Assembly: GCA_002690445.1 (NCBI GenBank)
Contig: NZER01000262.1
Span: 1 to 15,655 of the forward strand
DNA: 15,655 nt
Direction of reading: 5' to 3'
Source of the DNA: Candidatus Pacearchaeota archaeon
GTDB lineage: Archaea; Nanoarchaeota; Nanoarchaeia; Pacearchaeales; GW2011-AR1
The position numbers were made by a program, and so were the translations under genes. The notes beneath the pieces were generated by a model. The model worked only from the letters and a program-made list of their open reading frames with translations. It ran no database searches and was not told the DNA's origin. Positions within the stretch are counted from its first letter, which is position 1, and every line of letters begins with the position of its first letter. Below are positions 1 to 7,423 of the stretch, piece after piece.

Positions 1-157
1 CTTTCCATTTTTTTAATATTTCTACAGTCCCATCCTTACTTCCATTAGAAACTACTATGATTTCAGCATCTCCAAATACTTTTAAGAGGTTATTGAGAGT
101 AGACTCAATCCTCTTTTCTTCATTATATGCCGGAATAATTATTGATAGATTTGTCAT
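1..157 (-). CDS. GT2 family glycosyltransferase, N-terminal part only (cut by left window edge)
   Basis: This is the first 52 codons of a family 2 glycosyltransferase, reading off the left edge. The visible N-terminus begins MTNLSIIIPAYNEEKRI, followed by EIIVVSNGSKDGT, the nucleotide-sugar-binding start of a GT-A fold as in dolichyl-phosphate mannose/glucose synthases (DPM1/Alg5-like). The usual 'VDDGS' is 'VSNGS' here, a variant found within the GT2 superfamily. The ATG at 157 is the only plausible start because a TAA stop lies two codons upstream in frame. The start lies inside the end of the flippase gene, a 35-nt overlap, and no clear Shine-Dalgarno site precedes it, so translation is probably coupled to the flippase. 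The likely role is cytoplasmic sugar transfer to a polyprenyl phosphate or lipid-linked glycan. The acceptor cannot be judged because the catalytic and C-terminal parts are missing. Confidence 0.85.
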   Translation of the reverse strand, partial: MTNLSIIIPAYNEEKRIESTLNNLLKVFGDAEIIVVSNGSKDGTVEILKKWK

Positions 158-1394
158 TTTTTATAGTATACGCTATTAAACTTAAGAATAATAAGACCAT
201 AACACTAATTAAACTTATGACTACACTCATCAGATTTTCGTGAAAAATAGAGATTAGTCCTACTTCTATTAAATTGAAAAAAATCAAAATATATAAGAAT
301 TTATTTTTATTTAAAGCAATGAGATAATAAGAAAGAACATAAACCAATGAATATACTGTCATCACAATTCCAAATAATCCTAATAAAGGAGCAATAATTA
401 AATAGTCTTTTCCAAAAAGTAAACCTATAATAAAATTAGGAATACTAAAGTAAAATAAACTAGCCACCAAGCCCAATCCCAATACAATCAAAAGAGACTT
501 CATCAAAAGAGATTTTGAATTTTTATTTTGAGAAGCAAATTCTGAAACTTTGGGAAACATCACCATCGCAATAGACATAGAGGCAAAGAAAATAACCTTT
601 CCAAGTAAACTCAAAGCCGCATAATACCCTGCATCAATTGGATTAAAGAATCTTTTTACGAGAATGATATCTAATGTATAAAACCCTGTTAAACTTAATA
701 ACATTATCAAAACTGGAAAGGAGTATCTATAAATTTGGGAGGTATTAAATTTCTCCTTTACATCCCTAAAGAAACCCCTAATAAAATAAAATAAAACTAA
801 TAATGGAATAAAGAATGACAAGGCAAAACCTCCAATAGCTCCATTCACACCAAATCCAAGATAAATCAAAGGAACCCCTATAAACAGTTTAGTTAAGCTT
901 TCACTGATAAAAGTAATCCCCAATAGTCTGAAGTTTTGTAAACCCTGTAATAGACCTCTAAGGATCGGAATTAAAAAAGCAAAAACAATTGAAATACCTA
1001 AAATAATTAATGGACTAACAACATCAATTTTTAAAAAAGAAGCCAATAATGGACTTAAAAGTATAAAAATAACACCAATCCCCAAACCTACCAATCCAAT
1101 TTTTTTAAAAGATTTAGAAAATAAATAAGCAATTTTTTCTTTTTCTTTATGGATATTAAGCTCCGCTACAAATTTTGAGATGGTTGTTTGTATGGCCATT
1201 AATGGAAACACAATGATATAAACAAGAGATAATAACACACCAAAAACACCATAATCTTCAGGACCCAAAGTTCGTCCCACATAAAAGTGGAAGAAATAAT
1301 TAATAAGATTGGCTAAAAAAATAGTCACAAACAAAATCAAATTATCTTTAAGTAGAACTTTATTCTTTCTTAATTGAGTTTTGATAAATCCCAC
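123..1394 (-). CDS. Wzx-like oligosaccharide flippase (MATE/MVF-type polysaccharide biosynthesis protein)
   Basis: A 423-residue integral membrane protein with about 12 hydrophobic segments, the usual size for Wzx/RfbX-type flippases. The first segment is followed by FYVGRTLGPEDYGVFG and then FPLMAIQTTISKFVAELN, the family's characteristic start (PF01943/PF13440). It would move lipid-linked oligosaccharide from the cytoplasmic to the outer face of the membrane, between the cytoplasmic glycosyltransferases and AglB. The start is a GTG; it is supported by a GGTGA Shine-Dalgarno site 8 nt upstream, inside the end of the preceding gene, and an in-frame TAA lies two codons before it. Only 3 nt separate it from the stop of the AglH-type gene, so both are on one transcript. 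Its 3' end overlaps the next GT2 gene by 35 nt. The family is clear; the transported glycan is inferred from context. Confidence 0.9.
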   Translation of the reverse strand: MGFIKTQLRKNKVLLKDNLILFVTIFLANLINYFFHFYVGRTLGPEDYGVFGVLLSLVYIIVFPLMAIQTTISKFVAELNIHKEKEKIAYLFSKSFKKIGLVGLGIGVIFILLSPLLASFLKIDVVSPLIILGISIVFAFLIPILRGLLQGLQNFRLLGITFISESLTKLFIGVPLIYLGFGVNGAIGGFALSFFIPLLVLFYFIRGFFRDVKEKFNTSQIYRYSFPVLIMLLSLTGFYTLDIILVKRFFNPIDAGYYAALSLLGKVIFFASMSIAMVMFPKVSEFASQNKNSKSLLMKSLLIVLGLGLVASLFYFSIPNFIIGLLFGKDYLIIAPLLGLFGIVMTVYSLVYVLSYYLIALNKNKFLYILIFFNLIEVGLISIFHENLMSVVISLISVMVLLFLSLIAYTIKNDKSINNYSGI

Positions 1395-1397
1395 TTT

Positions 1398-2411
1398 TTA
1401 AATCACCCATATTAAGCTGCTAAAAAATAATTCCATTAAAATGAATGTACAAACCACTTGTTTTTCACTAAATTTACCTGTTCTAGTCAAAATATGGGGC
1501 AAAGAGTATATTTTTTTATAATGGGATTTTAATTTCCCATTTTCAAAATACCCATAACTTTGTTTTTGAAATTTTCCTCTCGCTTTTAAAATAAACTCAA
1601 TAAAAAAAGGTATAGACATTATCAAAGCAGCTTTTTCAAAATTGCCAATAATTGCCATTGTGGTCAGAGTTCCCCCTAACAAATATGTCAAAGAATCCCC
1701 CGGGAATATTTTTGCAGGAAATTTATTGAATAAATAAAAAGCCAATAATGCGGCAAAGATTAATGCCCCTACAACCAAGACTACAAGTCTTTCAATTATG
1801 AAAGACCCACCTTGCACATAAGCATATAACGTAAACATACCGACATAAATCAGTCCCATTCCCGTTTCTAAACCATTAAATCCTGCGAGCATATTAACCA
1901 TATTAGCAGCTCCAACCACACCAATTGGAATTAGTATTAAAGGATAAATTAAACCAAGATCCATCCTACCAAAAAAGGGGATCACAAGAGTACTTACACC
2001 CGCATTAACAACTACTAAAGGGATAGCCGCAGTTAATGTCAATAAAGGTTTTTGCCACTGTTTTAAACCATTAGAGCCCTCTTTATCCGACTTTACCATT
2101 AAATCATCTATAAAACCCACAAAAGTAATCATAATTATAGAGATCAAAGCACTCAATAAATATATTAGGGCCTTATCATTTATAGCATAACCATCTGGTA
2201 AAAATGTCTGTAAGAAAATATACAACATCATACCAATAAAAAATCCAGACAAAACAGCCATTCCTCCAGAAATGGGTATCATGGGTTTATCTTTTTTATT
2301 TTGATCTTTTACAACTAACCCGATATTTCTCAAATACTTTATAGACCAAGGAGTAATATAAATTGCGATTAAAAAAGAGACCGCAATACAAAGGGGTAAG
2401 ATAAAGTTCAT
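1398..2411 (-). CDS. UDP-GlcNAc (or related): polyprenyl-phosphate sugar-1-phosphate transferase, AglH/Alg7 type
   Basis: A 337-residue polytopic enzyme of the PNPT/MraY superfamily (PF00953), which transfers a HexNAc-1-phosphate from a UDP-sugar to polyprenyl phosphate at the cytoplasmic membrane face, the first committed step of lipid-linked glycan assembly. Visible motifs in order: PISGG at 46-50; the Asp-Asp pair in GFIDDL at 99-104; NMLAGFNGLE at 173-182, very typical of eukaryotic Alg7/DPAGT1 and archaeal AglH; FPGDS at 236-240; and SLPHILTR near 303-310, the late loop of the Alg7 branch. About ten membrane segments are expected. The start is ATG, with a TATA-like box centred 26 nt upstream and no Shine-Dalgarno site, so the mRNA is probably leaderless. 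It heads a unit with the flippase and a GT2 gene. The Alg7/AglH branch fits better than bacterial WecA or MraY; the exact sugar is unknown. Confidence 0.88.
   Translation of the reverse strand: MNFILPLCIAVSFLIAIYITPWSIKYLRNIGLVVKDQNKKDKPMIPISGGMAVLSGFFIGMMLYIFLQTFLPDGYAINDKALIYLLSALISIIMITFVGFIDDLMVKSDKEGSNGLKQWQKPLLTLTAAIPLVVVNAGVSTLVIPFFGRMDLGLIYPLILIPIGVVGAANMVNMLAGFNGLETGMGLIYVGMFTLYAYVQGGSFIIERLVVLVVGALIFAALLAFYLFNKFPAKIFPGDSLTYLLGGTLTTMAIIGNFEKAALIMSIPFFIEFILKARGKFQKQSYGYFENGKLKSHYKKIYSLPHILTRTGKFSEKQVVCTFILMELFFSSLIWVI
1403..1407 (-). promoter_or_regulatory. Shine-Dalgarno site for the flippase GTG start
   Basis: The minus strand reads GGTGA here, a match to the archaeal 16S anti-Shine-Dalgarno sequence, 8 nt before the GTG at 1394. 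It lies within the last codons of the upstream gene and supports the GTG as the true start. Confidence 0.65.
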
Positions 2412-2432
2412 AGCTAAAAACCCAAAAACAAC

Positions 2433-2448
2433 TTATAAAAAGGTTTCT
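2433..2448 (-). promoter_or_regulatory. TATA/BRE promoter of the AglH-type gene
   Basis: The minus strand reads AGAAACC followed by TTTTTATAAG. This looks like an archaeal BRE and TATA box centred about 26 nt before the ATG at 2411, which would place transcription start at or next to the start codon. No Shine-Dalgarno site lies between. The same GAAACC-plus-TATA arrangement occurs before the flavoenzyme gene (11965-11977). Confidence 0.55.
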
Positions 2449-2570
2449 AAGGTTAATCGATATAATTGCATTACTCATAAAATACCTCATTTCCTACTAA
2501 AATTTCCAAAATTAAATGAAAAAATAATAAATTTATAAAAAAAAAGTTATATGCATTTTAATAAACATAA

Positions 2571-2581
2571 ATATTTAAATA
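2571..2581 (+). promoter_or_regulatory. TATA-like promoter of the plus-strand radical SAM gene
   Basis: The plus strand reads ATATTTAAATA after an A-rich stretch, a good archaeal BRE/TATA match centred about 44 nt before the ATG at 2621. Start of transcription would fall near 2603, giving a leader of about 18 nt without a recognisable Shine-Dalgarno site. A second weaker box, CTTTTTAAC at 2585-2593, is possible. The 209-nt region 2412-2620 is the divergent promoter region for this gene and the AglH-type gene; nothing else was seen in it. Confidence 0.45.
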
Positions 2582-2620
2582 CCGCTTTTTAACAATTTAA
2601 TCCCAAACCACACGATTAAA

Positions 2621-4105
2621 ATGTTATTTATAAATCCCAAAATTAACCCTAAATCGGAAACAAAATTAATAACAAGTTTTATTTATACAACATTCCCTAC
2701 AAGTATTGGATTTCTAGCGGGATATCTAAGGGAGAAAAATGAAGATAAGGCCCAAATTTTAGATGAAAATATCCTAACAATAACAGATACTTTACTTAGA
2801 GAAGAAATTGAAAAAATCGAAGGCCCCAAAATTGTCGGGATTTCTTGTTTAACGACAACCGCAAAGAGGACCTATGAATTAGCAGAGAAAATTAAAAAAA
2901 TAGATCCCGAGATTTTAGTAGTAGTGGGTGGCATTCATCCTACCGTGGTACCTAATGAATGTTTATCAAAGAAAAATGTTGATGTAGTTATTAAGGGAGA
3001 AGGTGAAGAAACCTTAAGTAAATTGTATGAAGCTATTAAGACCAAGAAAGAATATGGCAATCTAAAAGGTATATCTTATAGACAAGGCGAGGAAATTATC
3101 CATAATCCCCCTCGTCCCCTAATCGATATGGATGACCTCTCTCCATTTCCTTATGATCTTTTTGAAAAAAATATTGATAATTATCGTGATTTTGGGACAA
3201 TAATAACTTCTAGAGGATGCCCCTTTCAATGTATTTATTGCTCACAAAGAAGTATCTCTGGGGGAAAATATAGGCACCTATCAACAGAAAAAGCCCTACA
3301 AGAGATTGGTTTACTAGTAGATAAATATGAACAGAAAAAGATCTGGTTCATGGAAGATAATCTAAGTGTAAATAAAAAAAGACTCTTAGAGCTTTTAGAT
3401 GGTATAATTGAACGCGGTTATAATAAAAAAACAGAGTTTATCGGAGGACTAAGATCTGATTCTGTTGATTATGAAATCTTAAGGAAGATGAAACAAGCTA
3501 ACTTTACAATGTTAGAATTTGGTTTTGAATCAGGATCTGATAGGTTGTTGAAAATACTTGATAAAGGACAAATTGTTCAAGATAATGTGAATGCGATTCT
3601 AAAAACTCATGAAATGGGCATGAAAGCTAGTGCTACATTTATATTTGGAATACCTGACGAAACAAGAGCAGAGAGACTTAAAACCTACAGGTTAGCAAAA
3701 AAATTACCTTTAGATAATATAAGATTCAATGTAGCAATCCCTTATCCGGGAACTAGACTTTATAATATTGCTAAAAGCGAAGGAAGCTTGAAAATCTTAA
3801 AAGACTGGAAAAATTTTAATGTTCAGTATTATATGATGGGAGATGACATACCTTATGTACCTAGGGGAGTAAATAAATACACATTAATGTACGATACAAT
3901 GAAATCCAATTTATTCTTTTATTTAAGACCTGAAGGAATAATTAGTTTATTAAAATCCCCCTTATCTGGCGGAGGAGTAATTTCAATGCCCCAGAAATGG
4001 TATTTATCCCTCTATGCAATTTTTAATATAGTCCGATTAGGTTCATTTCTGGGCAAAAGATTCCTAGTTATTTCATTCAAAGCATTATACAAAAATATTT
4101 TTTAA
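2621..4105 (+). CDS. B12-binding-domain radical SAM protein (copy C)
   Basis: A 494-residue class B-type radical SAM protein. An N-terminal cobalamin-binding-like Rossmann domain (about residues 1-150, with GGIHPTVVP at 103-111 and GEGEE at 126-130) precedes a radical SAM barrel with the cluster motif CPFQCIYC (Cys200, 204, 207). Further typical stretches are FMEDNLSVNKKR and EFGFESGSDRLL. The [4Fe-4S] cluster should cleave S-adenosylmethionine; with cobalamin this family mostly methylates unactivated carbons, although other chemistries are known. The canonical DxHxxG histidine loop is absent from the first domain. The last 100 residues are partly hydrophobic and could sit at the membrane. 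It is the only plus-strand gene, has its own divergent promoter, and ends 5 nt from the end of the converging GT-C-like gene. It is more distant from copies A and B than they are from each other. The substrate is unknown. Confidence 0.9.
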   Translation: MLFINPKINPKSETKLITSFIYTTFPTSIGFLAGYLREKNEDKAQILDENILTITDTLLREEIEKIEGPKIVGISCLTTTAKRTYELAEKIKKIDPEILVVVGGIHPTVVPNECLSKKNVDVVIKGEGEETLSKLYEAIKTKKEYGNLKGISYRQGEEIIHNPPRPLIDMDDLSPFPYDLFEKNIDNYRDFGTIITSRGCPFQCIYCSQRSISGGKYRHLSTEKALQEIGLLVDKYEQKKIWFMEDNLSVNKKRLLELLDGIIERGYNKKTEFIGGLRSDSVDYEILRKMKQANFTMLEFGFESGSDRLLKILDKGQIVQDNVNAILKTHEMGMKASATFIFGIPDETRAERLKTYRLAKKLPLDNIRFNVAIPYPGTRLYNIAKSEGSLKILKDWKNFNVQYYMMGDDIPYVPRGVNKYTLMYDTMKSNLFFYLRPEGIISLLKSPLSGGGVISMPQKWYLSLYAIFNIVRLGSFLGKRFLVISFKALYKNIF

Positions 4106-4110
4106 AGGGA

Positions 4111-5595
4111 TTAAGAAACTTCATACAAACAAACATTATCCAAAATCTTTTTTTCTTTTAAACCACAAGTATTAATTGCACCACATTCAGTTCCATAAAA
4201 AATAACTTCATCAATGTTTAAACGATTTAATTTTTCAGTAAAATTTTTACAATCTTTTTTGTTATAGAAAGAGAACATGGAATTATATTCCTCCAAATAA
4301 TCTTTTGAAGCCATATGTGGATACCAACCCCCCGCAGTTGATAAATTGTGATAAACTGCCGCATAAGTATAATATGCTTTACTATAGGAAGTTACATTTT
4401 TATCAGATATCATGGTGTATTTTCCTTCAACAAAAGGAAATATGGAAATAACTTCCTTTTCTAAAGGGCCGTGTTCTGTAAAGAGAGGTGTATGAACCTG
4501 AGTAATAACCACACTTACAATACAGACAATAGAAACAAGAACAAATGCAAGATTTCTCATCCTCACATTTTCAAACTTCGTTTTTAAAAAATAAAAGATT
4601 ATGATAAATATGAAAAATGTCAAATAAGGGTCTGGGGAGATATTTCTAAATAAGTAAAGAAATTTAGTTAACCCAAATAAAGACAACATACCCGTTAAAA
4701 GTATTGGAGCGAAAAATAATAATTCTTTTTTCGATTTATTATGGGTTTTCCAGTAAAAATAAAAACTCCCAAATAAAACTAATGGAATAATTATTCCAGC
4801 AAGATTAGTAAGAAAAAATGGTCCCGCAGAAGGCCATTCTATGCTTCTATCAATCCATTCAAACATGCTAACTTTTAATGATTCCTGTAGAAAAGGAATG
4901 ACCCAAAAAGAAGCAAGTAAAAAACCAGCAATTGCAGACGCCACAATCTGTACTTTTTCTTTAGTTTTTTTAACTAAAAATAGACCCAAAACCAAAATTT
5001 GTGAAAAAAGCATTTCTGGTTGATGAGAAAATAAAATTATTGCATATAATGGAATAAAATATAAAGAGAATTTTTTATCCAACGGATGATTCTTATAATA
5101 TAAAACCAAACTTGCCAATCCAATTACTAAAACAAATCCCCACATTGAAACAGTTCGACCCAATCTTAGAAAATTTCCAACAGTAATTGCATTCCCAAAA
5201 AAGAAAAAGAAAAATGCAATAATTGCCATCAATGATAATCTTTGGGTTTTACCCAAAATATAAAGAAAAATAAAACTTACAAGATACATCAAAATTATTG
5301 AAATAAATGTGGCTGCAATTATACTATCTGTTAACCAAAACAAAGGGAGGGTGAATAAGCTCCAACCTAATGAAAAATTCTTAAAAGAAATAAAACCATT
5401 ATACCAATAAGGGCAGAAATTATGAAAACCACATTTAGTAAGGAAAAATAACCTTCCCATATATGAACTAAGGTCATTAGTAAAATCTAAAGGATAAATA
5501 TAAAGCAATTTGGATTGATCAATAATTCTAACTATCAGATTAATTGCTAAAATTACAATGGGTAGAGAAAACCACCAATTCGGTATTTTTTTCAT
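4111..5595 (-). CDS. Polytopic membrane protein, GT-C-like glycosyltransferase candidate
   Basis: A 494-residue protein with about 10-11 membrane segments in the first 370 residues and a soluble C-terminal region of about 120 residues. The first extracytoplasmic loop carries LDFTNDLSSYM (Asp37, Asp41), resembling the acidic first loop of GT-C enzymes (PMT, ArnT, STT3 fold), so it may add sugars outside the cell from polyprenyl-phosphate donors. No family was recognised with certainty, and a YfhO-like or uncharacterised membrane protein is possible. The last 60 residues contain four cysteines (DCKNF, TECGAINTCG, NVCLY) that could form disulfides on the outer side. I chose the ATG at 5595, one nt after the TAA of the epimerase gene, the same stop-N-ATG junction as the methyltransferase. 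A TTG 13 codons upstream (5634) would give 507 residues but has no visible Shine-Dalgarno site and overlaps the epimerase gene. Confidence 0.65.
   Translation of the reverse strand: MKKIPNWWFSLPIVILAINLIVRIIDQSKLLYIYPLDFTNDLSSYMGRLFFLTKCGFHNFCPYWYNGFISFKNFSLGWSLFTLPLFWLTDSIIAATFISIILMYLVSFIFLYILGKTQRLSLMAIIAFFFFFFGNAITVGNFLRLGRTVSMWGFVLVIGLASLVLYYKNHPLDKKFSLYFIPLYAIILFSHQPEMLFSQILVLGLFLVKKTKEKVQIVASAIAGFLLASFWVIPFLQESLKVSMFEWIDRSIEWPSAGPFFLTNLAGIIIPLVLFGSFYFYWKTHNKSKKELLFFAPILLTGMLSLFGLTKFLYLFRNISPDPYLTFFIFIIIFYFLKTKFENVRMRNLAFVLVSIVCIVSVVITQVHTPLFTEHGPLEKEVISIFPFVEGKYTMISDKNVTSYSKAYYTYAAVYHNLSTAGGWYPHMASKDYLEEYNSMFSFYNKKDCKNFTEKLNRLNIDEVIFYGTECGAINTCGLKEKKILDNVCLYEVS
4147..4163 (+). terminator. 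T-rich terminator candidate for the plus-strand radical SAM gene
   Basis: The plus strand has a run of seven T, a C, then four T about 40 nt after the radical SAM stop codon. Archaeal termination commonly uses such U-tracts without a hairpin. The site lies inside the end of the converging membrane-protein gene. Confidence 0.4.
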
Positions 5596-5596
5596 A

Positions 5597-6592
5597 TTAC
5601 CAATAATGTTTTTTATTCTTTGTATAAAATTCAAAAGTTTTTCTTATGCCTTCTTCTAATGTATTTTTGGGCTGCCAACCTGTCATAGATCTAATTTTAG
5701 AAATATCTGCATAAAAATCACCTGTTTCTATATTCTTATAGTCTGCAGGCCATTCCGTATATTCGACAGTTCCATTCCCCACTACATCTACAATGGTCTT
5801 AGCCATTTCCACAAATTCTACAGGGATTCCACTCCCCGCATTAAATATCTCCCCATCAGTTTCTTCACCAATGCCTGTCATTAAAAAAGCTTCAACTAAA
5901 TCATCAACATAGATATAATCTCTTATTTGTTTACCCTCTCCAAATACTTTTATTGGATTTCCATCCATGGCTTGACGTATAAACCAATTAACCATACCAT
6001 ATTTTGAATGTTTCATCTGACTTCTAGGACCATAAGGGTTAGTGATTCTAAATGAGGTAGTTTTCAAACCTTGTTCACGGTTATAATAACTAAAATATTC
6101 TTCTGCAGCAGCTTTATGAACTCCATAAGGACTTTTTGGTCTCAACGGATGTCCTTCATCAACAGGCAGCTTCTCAGTTTTACCATATTGCATCCTAGAC
6201 CCTGAAAAAAACAGTTTAGCATCAGGATTATTCTTTCTACAAGCCTCTAATAGGGTTAACGTACCTTTACAATTTATATCTAAATCTAAAAAAGGATTTT
6301 CTAAACTTTCATTATGAGCAACCTGTCCAGCAAAATGAAATATAAAATCTTGATTTCTAACCAAGTGATTCATAGCACTTTCATCCCTTACGTCATTCAC
6401 ATTAAGTTTAACCCCTTCTTCTATACCTTCCAAATTAAAAGGATTAGACCCATATTGTGGAAGACAAGCGTCTGCTAGCGTAATTCCTGCCCCTAGTTCA
6501 ACTAATCTATGGCTTAGGCTAGTACCTAAAAAACCTAGCCCCCCTGTAATTAGCACATTTTTCCCAAAATAAGTTCTTTCTAGCTTATTCAT
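5597..6592 (-). CDS. NAD-dependent nucleotide-sugar epimerase/dehydratase (extended SDR)
   Basis: A 331-residue extended short-chain dehydrogenase of the UDP-glucose 4-epimerase/dTDP-glucose 4,6-dehydratase group (PF01370). It has the NAD-binding GGLGFLG at 17-23, HFAGQVAH near 86-93, the SGSRMQYG strand with the likely catalytic Ser, Tyr156 and Lys160 in PYGVHKAAAE, and ITNPYGPRSQ for the substrate loop. It should act in the cytoplasm on a nucleotide sugar; whether it is an epimerase (GalE type) or a dehydratase cannot be decided from motifs alone. It lies 24 nt after the GT2 gene and 1 nt before the GT-C-like gene in one operon. The ATG at 6592 is preferred because GTGA lies 8 nt before it; a GTG at 6604 would add four residues (MNFF) and overlaps that possible Shine-Dalgarno site. 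Confidence 0.9.
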   Translation of the reverse strand: MNKLERTYFGKNVLITGGLGFLGTSLSHRLVELGAGITLADACLPQYGSNPFNLEGIEEGVKLNVNDVRDESAMNHLVRNQDFIFHFAGQVAHNESLENPFLDLDINCKGTLTLLEACRKNNPDAKLFFSGSRMQYGKTEKLPVDEGHPLRPKSPYGVHKAAAEEYFSYYNREQGLKTTSFRITNPYGPRSQMKHSKYGMVNWFIRQAMDGNPIKVFGEGKQIRDYIYVDDLVEAFLMTGIGEETDGEIFNAGSGIPVEFVEMAKTIVDVVGNGTVEYTEWPADYKNIETGDFYADISKIRSMTGWQPKNTLEEGIRKTFEFYTKNKKHYW

Positions 6593-6616
6593 AAAAAAAT
6601 TCACATGAATATTCTT

Positions 6617-7330
6617 TTAAAGATTTCGATACTTTAGACTTATAATCTTTTTACTAAAATCTAATACTATTCCAAATAAATTCACACCACTATTTCCTTT
6701 TTCCACCCAATTAACAGGAATCTCTTTAAATCTATAACCTGCCCTTTGAGTAAGATATAATAATTCGGTATCCCAAAACCAACCCTTATCTCTTATTAAT
6801 GGAATTACCTTCTTTGCAGTTTCAACCCTCATACCTTTAAATCCACATTGCGAATCACTAAAATCCGCATTTAATATAAACCTTGTAAAAATCCCGTTAT
6901 AAATTTTTGAAAGTACATATCTAATCGGGATTCTTTTAAAAGAAGCATTTTTTATATATTTTGAACCAACAACTAGCTCATTACCCAATTCTAATTCTTT
7001 AAGCATTATAGGAAGCGCTTCTAAATTTGTAGATAAATCCACATCCATATAACAGACAAAATCAGATTTACCCTTAACAAAAAGTCTGTTAAGTGAAGCC
7101 CCCCTTCCAACTTCTTCAGTGTAATCATACTCCACATTTTCATACTTTTCAGAAAGTTCTTTAGCTTTTTCTACAATTCCATTCTTATTTAAACCGTTTA
7201 TACCCACAATAATTTTCCATTCATAGTTTTTTAAGTAGTTTCTATAAAATTCAGTTTGTTTTTTTATACTCGGTTCTATCTCATTAAGATTATTATAATA
7301 AATAGGAATGATAATATCTATCGTTTTCAT
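6617..7330 (-). CDS. GT2 family glycosyltransferase, DPM1/Alg5-like
   Basis: A 237-residue single-domain GT-A glycosyltransferase. It starts MKTIDIIIPIYYNNLNEI, has the metal/nucleotide motif DVDLST (Asp96, Asp98), then SDSQCGFKGMR (about 159-168) and GWFWDTELL, the latter two typical of dolichyl-phosphate mannose/glucose synthases. There is no C-terminal membrane domain, so it resembles the soluble or peripheral DPM1-type enzymes that charge polyprenyl phosphate with a sugar at the cytoplasmic face. That product would suit the GT-C-type proteins in this locus. The usual 'VDDGSxD' stretch is replaced by IVGINGLNKNG, a departure worth noting. The start is ATG with a TATA-like box centred about 28 nt upstream and no Shine-Dalgarno site. 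It heads the operon GT2, epimerase, GT-C-like protein. Confidence 0.88.
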   Translation of the reverse strand: MKTIDIIIPIYYNNLNEIEPSIKKQTEFYRNYLKNYEWKIIVGINGLNKNGIVEKAKELSEKYENVEYDYTEEVGRGASLNRLFVKGKSDFVCYMDVDLSTNLEALPIMLKELELGNELVVGSKYIKNASFKRIPIRYVLSKIYNGIFTRFILNADFSDSQCGFKGMRVETAKKVIPLIRDKGWFWDTELLYLTQRAGYRFKEIPVNWVEKGNSGVNLFGIVLDFSKKIISLKYRNL

Positions 7331-7354
7331 AGTTCATAAAGACAAAAATATTGC

Positions 7355-7366
7355 TTTTTAACCTTT
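7355..7366 (-). promoter_or_regulatory. TATA/BRE promoter of the GT2 operon
   Basis: The minus strand reads AAAGGTTAAAAAGC, with the TTAAAAA core at 7355-7361 centred about 28 nt before the ATG at 7330. No Shine-Dalgarno site lies between, so the transcript is probably leaderless. Confidence 0.5.
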
Positions 7367-7390
7367 TCTTTTAATATTCTTCTTCAAATC

Positions 7391-7406
7391 TAAAGAGAGA
7401 AAAAAC
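7391..7406 (-). terminator. T-rich terminator candidate after the tandem radical SAM genes
   Basis: About 18 nt after the stop of radical SAM copy A the minus strand reads GTTTTTTCTCTCTTTA, a U-tract of the kind used in archaeal termination. It is followed by the promoter of the GT2 operon, so it marks a likely transcript boundary. Confidence 0.4.
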
Positions 7407-7423
7407 ACCATCTTTTTCCCTTC

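Noticed and set aside
1398..2411. Bacterial MraY/WecA assignment for the sugar-phosphate transferase
   Set aside because: The NMLAGFNGLE and SLPH motifs and the archaeal promoter and aglB context fit the Alg7/AglH branch better.
2296..2490. 64-codon minus-strand open frame over the start of the AglH-type gene
   Set aside because: It lies in another frame across the well-supported gene start and its promoter; it has low-complexity residues and no family features.
4841..5023. 60-codon plus-strand open frame
   Set aside because: Antisense to the GT-C-like membrane protein, no domain, no promoter or ribosome-binding site.
5596..5634. TTG start giving a 507-residue GT-C-like protein
   Set aside because: No Shine-Dalgarno site, rare start codon, 38-nt overlap with the epimerase; the ATG at 5595 directly after the epimerase stop is a better start.
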